Shown here: positions 1 through 5,381 of the stretch, piece after piece
Position numbering within the stretch: position 1 is the first letter of the stretch
Layout of the letters: each line of letters starts with the position of its first letter
Assembly: GCA_004195335.1 (NCBI GenBank)
Contig: SDWK01000398.1
Span: 1-5,381, forward strand
DNA: 5,381 nucleotides
Direction of reading: 5' to 3'
Source of the DNA: Shewanella sp.
Lineage (GTDB): Bacteria; Pseudomonadota; Gammaproteobacteria; Enterobacterales; Shewanellaceae
Notes under the pieces: model-generated
Databases searched by the model: none
Seen by the model: the letters and a program-made list of their open reading frames with translations, nothing else
What the model was told of the DNA's origin: nothing
Position numbers and translations under genes: made by a program

Positions 1-20
1 GCCCTGATATTCGGGCTAAC

Positions 21-51
21 AAAAAGCCCGCTTATCTTTCGATAAACGGGC
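21..51 (-). terminator. Third tandem copy of the rnpB terminator
   Basis: Stem 26-36 with 41-51, GAAA loop on the minus strand, T5 tract at 25 to 21. It is identical in stem and loop to the other two copies. It would also shield whatever lies left of the window from rnpB transcription. Confidence 0.88.
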
Positions 52-106
52 CGTTCATTGTATTAGGTGACATTGACACCCGATAAGCCCTGCTATTCAG
101 GCTAAC

Positions 107-137
107 AAAAAGCCCGCTTATCTTTCGATAAACGGGC
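107..137 (-). terminator. Second tandem copy of the rnpB terminator
   Basis: Same hairpin as the rnpB-proximal copy: an 11-bp stem (112-122 with 127-137), a GAAA loop on the minus strand and a T5 tract (111 to 107). The stem and tract are unchanged from the other copies, so it should still stop polymerase that reads through the first terminator. Confidence 0.88.
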
Positions 138-192
138 CGTTCATTTTATTAGGTGACATTGACACCCGATAAGCCCTGATATTCGGGCTAAC

Positions 193-223
193 AAAAAGCC
201 CGCTTATCTTTCGATAAACGGGC
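193..223 (-). terminator. Intrinsic terminator of rnpB (first copy met by polymerase)
   Basis: Read on the minus strand, GCCCGTTTATC (223 to 213) pairs with GATAAGCGGGC (208 to 198) around a GAAA tetraloop, giving an 11-bp stem with one G-U wobble. TTTTT (197 to 193) and GTT follow. On the plus strand the wobble pair becomes a C-A mismatch and no T run follows, so the element works for minus-strand transcription. It lies 14 bp past the mature rnpB 3' end, so the primary transcript needs 3' trimming. Confidence 0.92.
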
Positions 224-236
224 CGTTCATTTTATT

Positions 237-586
<350 letters not shown>

Positions 587-622
587 GGCGCGGATTATAG
601 CCTATGCCAAGTCAACACTCCA
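587..622 (-). promoter_or_regulatory. rnpB promoter with GC-rich discriminator
   Basis: A perfect -10 TATAAT occupies 599-594 on the minus strand, followed by the discriminator CCGCGCC (593-587) and the inferred first base G586. A GC-rich discriminator is typical of stringently (ppGpp) controlled stable-RNA promoters, and E. coli rnpB is under such control; applying that here is an inference. No good -35 lies at 17 bp: 622-617 reads TGGAGT. TTGACT (615-610) and TTGATG (626-621) are present but badly spaced. There is no terminator between the rsmI stop codon and this promoter, so rsmI readthrough into rnpB is possible. Confidence 0.75.
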
Positions 623-665
623 TCAAAAAACCATATTTATAACCCGCGCGATTAAAAACCCATCT

Positions 666-1508
666 TTACAGGCCGTTTTCAAGACCATACTTGTAGAGGG
701 CGTTCTTTTTCAGGCCGTGGATCTGCCCAGCCAATGCCGATGCCTTTTTCAAAGGTAACTCTTCGCAAAGCAGCTTTAATGTATTAATCACAACCGTTGG
801 GATGCCTTCATCTTCGGCAAGACGATATCCGTGGCACATCAGCACAATTTCACCTTTCTGCTGATTAGGATCCGCTTTCACCTGCTCTAGCACCTCTGCA
901 ACCGTTCCACATAGGAAGGTTTCAAAGGTTTTGGTCATTTCACGTGCCATCACAATGACACGGTCTTCACCCAGTGCAGTAAGAATTGACTCTAAACTAT
1001 GGACGATACGGTGTGGGGATTCGTAGAAGATCAAGGTTCTTGGATCTTCTTTAAGTTCGGTCAGTTTATCGATCCGTCCCTTCTCTTTTGAGGGTAAAAA
1101 ACCTTCAAAGGTGAAACGGTCTGACGGCAGGCCCGATGCACTCAGTGCGGTGATCGCAGCACATGCGCCCGGTAGCGGAATCACTTTATAGCCTGCACGT
1201 CTAACTGCGGAGACTAAGTGGTAGCCGGGATCGGAAATTAATGGCGTGCCGGCATCAGAGATCAACGCAACGGCCTCACCGTTACTGAGCTTTTGAATGA
1301 TCCAATCGGCTCTATCCCTTTCATTGTGATCGTGAAGGGCTGTTTTTCTTGTTTCTATTCCAAAATGGCTCAAAAGAATACCGCTATGTCGGGTATCCTC
1401 ACAGGCTATTAATTTGACATTATTGAGCACATCTATGGCACGGGAACTGATATCCCCTAAATTACCAATAGGCGTTGGAACTATGTAAAGAGCGACCGCC
1501 AGATCCAT
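666..1508 (-). CDS. rsmI: 16S rRNA (cytidine-1402-2'-O)-methyltransferase RsmI
   Basis: RsmI uses S-adenosylmethionine to methylate the 2'-OH of C1402 in the decoding centre of 16S rRNA; with RsmH (N4) it makes m4Cm1402, which tunes start-codon choice and fidelity. The 280-aa product matches the E. coli protein (286 aa) along its length. It shows the tetrapyrrole-methylase-type fold motifs in order: [12 protein letters not shown] (residues 8-19), EDTRH (37-41), [15 protein letters not shown] (84-98), [19 protein letters not shown] (112-130), [11 protein letters not shown] (135-145), FYESPHR (161-167) and the C-terminal [24 protein letters not shown]. The ATG at 1508 is preceded by Shine-Dalgarno GAGGTAG (1517-1511), with 5 nt between GAGG and the ATG, and places the first conserved motif at residue 8, so this start is well supported. 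It is divergent from lpoA and upstream of rnpB on the same strand. No intrinsic terminator follows the stop codon. Confidence 0.97.
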   Translation of the reverse strand: MDLAVALYIVPTPIGNLGDISSRAIDVLNNVKLIACEDTRHSGILLSHFGIETRKTALHDHNERDRADWIIQKLSNGEAVALISDAGTPLISDPGYHLVSAVRRAGYKVIPLPGACAAITALSASGLPSDRFTFEGFLPSKEKGRIDKLTELKEDPRTLIFYESPHRIVHSLESILTALGEDRVIVMAREMTKTFETFLCGTVAEVLEQVKADPNQQKGEIVLMCHGYRLAEDEGIPTVVINTLKLLCEELPLKKASALAGQIHGLKKNALYKYGLENGL

Positions 1509-1595
1509 ATCTACCTCGGTTTGACTATCACAAGACTTTCGTCAAGCGTGAGAGAAGGTTAAACTACTGGCAGCATCTTACCAGAGTGGCCTCTT
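1509..1595. promoter_or_regulatory. Divergent rsmI / lpoA intergenic region
   Basis: This 87-bp gap must hold the 5' signals of both genes. For rsmI the clearest elements on the minus strand are the Shine-Dalgarno GAGGTAG (1517-1511) and a possible extended -10 TGT-GATAGT (hexamer 1529-1524), with a poor -35 CTCACG (1552-1547) at 17 bp. TTGAC at 1521-1525 on the plus strand and TTGAC at 1545-1541 on the minus strand form an inverted pair, but neither has a matching -10 at normal distance. No convincing lpoA promoter can be named. The only ribosome-binding candidate for lpoA is the weak GAGTGG at 1584-1589. Confidence 0.4.
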
Positions 1596-1620
1596 GTGTT
1601 GAAAAAAAGTGTGTTGAAAA
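1596..1620 (+). repeat. Duplicated GTGTTGAAAA at the lpoA start
   Basis: The 10-mer GTGTTGAAAA occurs at 1596-1605 and again at 1611-1620, exactly 15 nt (five codons) apart and in the same frame, separated by AAAGT. Each copy supplies a GTG and a TTG that could start lpoA, followed by AAA. Initiation at the second copy would shorten the signal peptide by five residues and leave its basic region and hydrophobic core intact. Confidence 0.8.
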
Positions 1621-3476
1621 GACTGAATACAACTAAATTAATTTCTATTGCAGTTTTGAGTGCTGTTTTATTCGGTTGCGGAACAACTCCCGCACCAATA
1701 AAGCCGGCAGTAACACAGGTCTCGTTGGTGAGTGCACCTCTGCAACCTACTGAATACTTGGCTTTAGCTGCAAAATCAGATAACCATGAAATCCAGAATC
1801 GATATGCTTTACTCGCCGCCCACGCCTTCATTAATAACGGCGATGCAGGTTCTGCAAATAAGACGCTTAAGTCGATTGAAAAAAGTTTAGTACAGAAACC
1901 TGAACTCCTTGCCGAGCATAAATACCTAACGGCTCGGGTACTCGAGCTGACTTCAACCTATGATCATGCCCTCTCAAAGCTCAATTATCCAAGCCAGTGG
2001 AAACTTGCCGACTGGCAGATGGTGGCTTTTTATCAATTCAAAGCCCGTTTATACCAACATATTAAACAGCCGATCGAGCAGGTAAGACAACTCAGTCTAC
2101 TGAGTTCATATCTTCCAGCCTCTCAAGCCAGTGAAGTTAATGATAGCATTTGGCGAATTTTACAGCCTATGCATGAACAAACCTTACTCACGTTTAGCCA
2201 AGATAACGCCACGCCGATTTTTTCAGGCTGGTTACAGCTAGCCTATATTGCAAAACACTATGCCATAGACCCCAATCAGCTGGTTCAGCACTTAGGTGAT
2301 TGGCAGCAGATGAACCCCACTCATCCAGCGGCAATAAAACTGCCTACGGATCTGGAAAAAGCGCTCAATGTTAAGCCCTATAATCCTAAAAACATCGCAG
2401 TGCTTCTACCGCAAAGTGGTGCCAGAGCAACCCTCGCCAACACAGTAAAACAAGGAATAATGTCACGTTATCTGGTTAACCCTGATGATAGCGTTTCGAT
2501 CAACTTTTTCGATACTGCGAAGGGGGCTCAAGCCGCTTATCTGGCAGCCATAGACGCCGGCGCAGAGTTTATTATTGGCCCACTATTACAATCTGAAGTC
2601 GAGCAGCTACAGCAACCAATTTCAGCTTCAAAGCCACTACTGGCTCAAAGCCCACAGGGTGAAGCGACGCCACAGCGGGTGCCGCAGTTATACCTAAACC
2701 ATATTGAAAACTTCATCCCTGACGACAATCAATTCTATTTCGCACTATCTCCCGCCAATGAAGCAAGAGATGCGGCTAAAAAACTGTTTGATGATGGCAT
2801 CACCATGCCACTGATCCTGGCGAGTAATAATACCGTAGGCCATAGAATGGCTGATAGTTTCAGTCAGGCATGGACCGAGCTGACACAGCGTCCTGCTGAA
2901 GTTCACTTCTATGATGCCGGCGATCAAATGAAAGTCACGGTACAAAAGTCTTTAGGCGTCATCGACAGCAAGGAACGTATTGCTCGAATAAAGGCGCTGC
3001 TTGGCAATGATATTGAAGCCGACTTTCGCTCAAGGCGTGATATTGATGCCATTTATATGATCTCGGGTAACCTTGATCTTCCGTTATTAAAACCCTTTAT
3101 CGACGTAAACTTTAGTGTTTTTGCCAATCCGGTTCCCCTATATACCAGTAGCAGGAGTCGTGTGAAAGGAAGCACGCGTCAAACGGCTCAAGAGCTCAAT
3201 AACCTCATTATCAGTGATATCCCTTGGTTACTACAAAGCAGTAAAGAAACCCAGTTAGTCGAAGAGCTTTGGCCATCTTGGAGTTATACTCAGAAACGTC
3301 TCTATATCATGGGCTATGATGCCCTCGAACTTGTCGGTAAACTAGCTCAAATGCGAGCTCTGCCTGGCTACCAATTTTCGGGACGTAGCGGTATGTTATC
3401 CGTCTCACCCGATGGCACCGTAAATAGAGAGCTTAGCTGGGGCCGATATCAAAGGGGTCATTTACGTCCTCAATGA
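1596..3476 (+). CDS. lpoA: LpoA (LppC family), outer-membrane lipoprotein activator of PBP1A
   Basis: LpoA is anchored in the inner leaflet of the outer membrane and reaches through the peptidoglycan to activate the bifunctional synthase PBP1A (MrcA). The N-terminus is a lipoprotein signal: basic KKSVLKR, a hydrophobic stretch at residues 15-26 and lipobox LFGC with acylated Cys28. Residues after the Cys are Gly-Thr with no Asp at +2, consistent with export to the outer membrane. Residues about 45-255 are helical and TPR-like ([29 protein letters not shown]). From about 266 ([10 protein letters not shown]) a periplasmic-binding-protein type I fold starts, which in this family binds no known ligand. 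The C-terminus [23 protein letters not shown] is typical of LppC proteins. At 626 aa it is between the H. influenzae (about 575) and E. coli (678) forms. No ATG start is available: GTG 1596, TTG 1599, GTG 1611 and TTG 1614 are all possible, and a stop codon at 1560-1562 bounds the frame. The exact start is therefore uncertain, but the signal peptide works from any of them. The end overlaps yraN by 4 bp. Confidence 0.95.
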   Translation: MLKKSVLKRLNTTKLISIAVLSAVLFGCGTTPAPIKPAVTQVSLVSAPLQPTEYLALAAKSDNHEIQNRYALLAAHAFINNGDAGSANKTLKSIEKSLVQKPELLAEHKYLTARVLELTSTYDHALSKLNYPSQWKLADWQMVAFYQFKARLYQHIKQPIEQVRQLSLLSSYLPASQASEVNDSIWRILQPMHEQTLLTFSQDNATPIFSGWLQLAYIAKHYAIDPNQLVQHLGDWQQMNPTHPAAIKLPTDLEKALNVKPYNPKNIAVLLPQSGARATLANTVKQGIMSRYLVNPDDSVSINFFDTAKGAQAAYLAAIDAGAEFIIGPLLQSEVEQLQQPISASKPLLAQSPQGEATPQRVPQLYLNHIENFIPDDNQFYFALSPANEARDAAKKLFDDGITMPLILASNNTVGHRMADSFSQAWTELTQRPAEVHFYDAGDQMKVTVQKSLGVIDSKERIARIKALLGNDIEADFRSRRDIDAIYMISGNLDLPLLKPFIDVNFSVFANPVPLYTSSRSRVKGSTRQTAQELNNLIISDIPWLLQSSKETQLVEELWPSWSYTQKRLYIMGYDALELVGKLAQMRALPGYQFSGRSGMLSVSPDGTVNRELSWGRYQRGHLRPQ

Positions 3477-3823
3477 TGGATAATAAGCCGACATCTGCAG
3501 AGCATGGTCAGGCCGGTGAGAATCTGGCCATGGATTACCTGATAAAACAGGGACTGACATTCATCGAACGAAATGTCAGATACCGATTCGGTGAAATAGA
3601 TCTAGTGATGAAAAAAGGCAAGGAGTGGATATTTGTCGAAGTAAAGTACCGCTCAAAAAGCCAGTATGGCGGTGCCTTAAATGCGCTAAGCTCAGGACAA
3701 ATAAAGAGACTGAGACGTGCAGCGGAGCATTATATACAGCTCAATAATATCGATGCCATTTGTCGATTCGATCTAATCGCTGTCGATGCGGGCCAGATAC
3801 AATGGCTACCAAACGCTTTTTAA
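3473..3823 (+). CDS. yraN: YraN, UPF0102 family protein with a nuclease-like fold
   Basis: This is a conserved family of unknown function with the restriction-endonuclease-like (PD-(D/E)XK) fold related to archaeal Holliday junction resolvases. The 116-aa length is typical. The family hallmarks are present: [13 protein letters not shown] (residues 11-23) with the AGE motif; [14 protein letters not shown] (33-46) with the acidic pair E41 and D43; FVEVKYR (54-60) with E56-x-K58; and RFDLIAV near the C-terminus. All catalytic-type residues are retained, so it could be an active metal-dependent nuclease, although no substrate is established. Two adjacent ATGs exist (3473 and 3476). The first overlaps the lpoA stop as ATGA, a sign of translational coupling. 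The nearest purine-rich stretch, AAAGGGG (3451-3457), is too distant for a standard ribosome-binding site, which supports coupling. The lpoA-yraN-diaA order is conserved in many gammaproteobacteria. Confidence 0.95.
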   Translation: MMDNKPTSAEHGQAGENLAMDYLIKQGLTFIERNVRYRFGEIDLVMKKGKEWIFVEVKYRSKSQYGGALNALSSGQIKRLRRAAEHYIQLNNIDAICRFDLIAVDAGQIQWLPNAF

Positions 3824-3851
3824 AACCCAATTAATGACTTATGCCTTAAGC

Positions 3852-3869
3852 TGTTATGGCATGATAACA
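3852..3869. promoter_or_regulatory. Perfect 6-6-6 dyad in the yraN-diaA gap
   Basis: TGTTAT (3852-3857) and ATAACA (3864-3869) are exact inverted repeats separated by GGCATG, about 27 bp before the diaA start codon. A weaker arm pair, ATGCC (3841-3845) and GGCAT (3858-3862), overlaps it. There is no following T run, so it is not an intrinsic terminator. It could be a protein-binding operator or chance in an AT-rich spacer. The diaA ribosome-binding site AAGGA (3884-3888) lies downstream. Confidence 0.4.
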
Positions 3870-3892
3870 AGAGATTTAAAATTAAGGATTGA

Positions 3893-4489
<597 letters not shown>

Positions 4490-4503
4490 AAAGCTGTCAC
4501 CGC

Positions 4504-4532
4504 TTGCCTCTAAATGTCATCTTGTCTTTTAT
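4504..4532 (+). promoter_or_regulatory. Candidate sigma-70 promoter for dolP
   Basis: TTGCCT (4504-4509) and TTTTAT (4527-4532) each match 4 of 6 consensus bases and are separated by the ideal 17 bp, which would put the start of transcription near 4539. The -10 forms the loop of the perfect palindrome at 4514-4545. In E. coli dolP (yraP) belongs to the sigma-E envelope-stress regulon, but no recognisable sigma-E promoter (GGAACTT, about 16 bp, TCTGA) is seen in this gap. This is a tentative call from hexamer match and spacing only. Confidence 0.3.
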
Positions 4533-4545
4533 GACAAGATGACAT
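4514..4545. repeat. Perfect 13-bp inverted repeat between diaA and dolP
   Basis: ATGTCATCTTGTC (4514-4526) is the exact reverse complement of GACAAGATGACAT (4533-4545), with a 6-nt TTTTAT loop. It begins 25 bp after the diaA stop and ends 29 bp before the dolP start. The sequence after it (CTCGACTTC) has no U tract, so a classic intrinsic terminator is unlikely on the plus strand; the minus strand side (TTAGAGGC) has none either. It may be an operator over the dolP promoter or an mRNA-stabilising or attenuating hairpin in a diaA-dolP transcript. Confidence 0.85.
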
Positions 4546-4574
4546 CTCGACTTCTACCGCGTCAGGAAAACACA

Positions 4575-5144
4575 ATGATTAGACTGCTCTCACTTGCAGC
4601 GATAGCGCTACTTCTTCAGGGTTGTGCCGGGGCCGTAATGGTTGGTGCGGTTGGCGGTGCTATGATGGTAAATGATGAGCGCAGTTTTTCAACTCAGCTT
4701 GACGATACCAACGCAGACTTCCAAATAGCCAGCGAACTCGCAACTATGGAAGACGTAAAAAACCAAGCCAATATCACTGGTGTGGTCATGAACGGCAACG
4801 TGCTGTTGATAGGCCAATCTCCTAACTCAATGTTAAGAGATAAAGCTATTCACACGGTTCAAAACCTCAAGCTAGGCGGAAAGATCCATAATCAGATCCG
4901 GATAGGCAACCCGACCTCCTTCACTACCAGAAGCAATGATACGTGGATAACGACTAAGGTTAAGACTCGTATGCTCAATACCGATGACTTAGATGTCACT
5001 CGTATTAAAGTTATTACAGAGAACGGTGAAGTTTTCCTGCTTGGTGTCGTGGCCAGAGATCAAATTGATCTTGCTGTCGATGTCGCCCGTAATACCGCTG
5101 GCGTACGAAAAGTTATCAAGGTATTTGAATCACCCGGTTCTTAA
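4575..5144 (+). CDS. dolP: DolP (YraP), dual-BON-domain outer-membrane lipoprotein
   Basis: DolP is an outer-membrane lipoprotein that gathers at the division site, binds anionic phospholipid and supports envelope integrity, amidase regulation and BAM function in E. coli. The 189-aa product (E. coli 191) starts MIRLLSLAAIALLLQGC, a lipoprotein signal with lipobox LLQGC and acylated Cys17; Ala18 at +2 fits outer-membrane sorting. BON domain 1 covers about residues 43-112 (core ITGVVMNGNVLLIGQSPN, 67-84) and BON domain 2 about 120-185 (SNDTWITTKVKTRML, then VITENGEVFLLGVV). W124 corresponds to E. coli W127, which contacts membrane lipid. The frame is open upstream from 4332, inside diaA, but ATG 4575 is the right start: it has AGGAAA at 4564-4569 and gives the signal peptide at residue 1. 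No intrinsic terminator is visible right after the TAA. Confidence 0.96.
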   Translation: MIRLLSLAAIALLLQGCAGAVMVGAVGGAMMVNDERSFSTQLDDTNADFQIASELATMEDVKNQANITGVVMNGNVLLIGQSPNSMLRDKAIHTVQNLKLGGKIHNQIRIGNPTSFTTRSNDTWITTKVKTRMLNTDDLDVTRIKVITENGEVFLLGVVARDQIDLAVDVARNTAGVRKVIKVFESPGS

Positions 5145-5145
5145 T

Positions 5146-5316
5146 TATCTATTCAAACCAGATCGCTATCCTAGCCAATCGATTTATGACCTCATAAAAG
5201 AGAGCATAAGTGCTCCAGACACAAAGCCTATTTCTAACCTTGACTCATATGGATATGGTGAATGCAGTAAAGATGTCTGGAACATCTTCAGCCCTTGGGC
5301 TCCTTATAAAAAATAG
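5146..5316 (+). pseudogene. Possible C-terminal gene remnant without a start codon
   Basis: Directly after dolP, in the +1 frame relative to it, 56 sense codons run from 5146 to a TAG at 5314-5316. The translation looks protein-like, with YPSQSIYDLIKESISA, then DSYGYGECSKDVWNIFSPW and a basic end APYKK. No ATG, GTG or TTG lies in this frame after dolP, and the frame stays open only by overlapping dolP itself. It may be the 3' end of a gene whose front was deleted when it came to lie against dolP, or a chance open stretch. I do not recognise a family. DolP has full family length, so this is not a frameshifted dolP tail. Confidence 0.3.
5270..5301. repeat. Two adjacent small dyads after dolP
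   Basis: AAGATGT (5270-5276) pairs with ACATCTT (5282-5288) around CTGGA. It is followed at once by AGCC-CTTG-GGCT (5290-5301), a 4-bp stem with a CUUG tetraloop. Neither is followed by a T run on either strand, so they are not standard terminators. They could slow 3' exonucleases on the dolP mRNA. The short second stem may be chance. Confidence 0.45.
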
Positions 5317-5350
5317 ACATAACTCTTTATGAGAAGAAGCCAGACACAAC

Positions 5351-5381
5351 GAAGATTTTATGCCATCCCTGGCAAATCTTC
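5351..5381. repeat. Bulged palindrome at the right edge of the window
   Basis: GAAGATTT, a TAT bulge and GCCA (5351-5365) pair with TGGCAAATCTTC (5370-5381) around the loop TCCC (5366-5369), giving 12 paired bases. The T-rich part of the left arm precedes the GC pairs, which is unlike a terminator in the plus direction, and the sequence after the right arm is cut off. It may be an intergenic palindromic (REP-like) element or part of a larger structure beyond the edge. Confidence 0.5.

Noticed and set aside
1..172. CRISPR array
   Set aside because: The 86-bp units are contiguous and nearly identical with no variable spacers, and they are explained by rnpB end plus terminator duplication.
1559..1831. 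Minus-strand 90-codon frame across the lpoA start
   Set aside because: It is antisense to the lpoA signal-peptide region and shows no family motifs or ribosome-binding site.
3877..3882. TAAAAT as a -10 box for diaA
   Set aside because: Transcription would start inside the diaA Shine-Dalgarno sequence (3884-3888), and no -35 fits.
4993..5145. Front part of the 107-codon frame overlapping the dolP 3' end
   Set aside because: This portion is a shadow of dolP in another frame with no ribosome-binding signal; only the part after 5145 is considered, as a possible remnant.
5215..5349. 10-bp direct repeat CCAGACACAA at 5215-5224 and 5340-5349
   Set aside because: It is short, 125 bp apart and flanks nothing that looks like a mobile element; chance is adequate.

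Overview
The window looks like chromosomal core DNA of a gammaproteobacterium, most probably Shewanella or a close Alteromonadales relative. The reasons are the conserved block rsmI / lpoA-yraN-diaA-dolP, the close protein match to the E. coli versions (compared from memory), a moderate GC content and a type A RNase P RNA. The genus is an inference; no 16S or other marker is present.

Layout from left to right. Positions 1-242 hold an array of 86-bp tandem repeats that lies just downstream of the RNase P RNA gene (rnpB, minus strand, about 237-586). Each repeat carries one strong intrinsic terminator for the minus strand and a decayed copy of the last bases of rnpB. The rnpB promoter (TATAAT with a GC-rich discriminator) sits at about 587-622. 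Next, also on the minus strand, is rsmI (666-1508), a 16S rRNA ribose methyltransferase. An 87-bp divergent gap separates it from the plus-strand genes lpoA (1596-3476), yraN (3473-3823), diaA (3896-4489) and dolP (4575-5144). The last 237 bp hold no complete gene: there is an open 56-codon stretch without a start codon, several small dyads, and a palindrome cut by the window edge.

Functionally, the minus-strand genes serve RNA maturation (tRNA 5' processing and 16S rRNA modification). The plus-strand genes join cell-envelope work with replication control: LpoA is the outer-membrane activator of penicillin-binding protein PBP1A, DolP is an outer-membrane lipoprotein with two BON domains, DiaA is a DnaA-binding initiation factor, and YraN is a nuclease-fold protein of unknown role. 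lpoA and yraN overlap by 4 bp and are probably translationally coupled. The 72-bp and 85-bp gaps before diaA and dolP each contain a perfect dyad and could hold internal control sites.

No wholly new system is evident. The points most worth a second look are the terminator array built from the rnpB 3' end, a DiaA that keeps both the DnaA-contact residues and a GmhA-like set of catalytic/metal residues, a duplicated non-AUG start region in lpoA, and a 13-bp perfect palindrome over a candidate dolP promoter.
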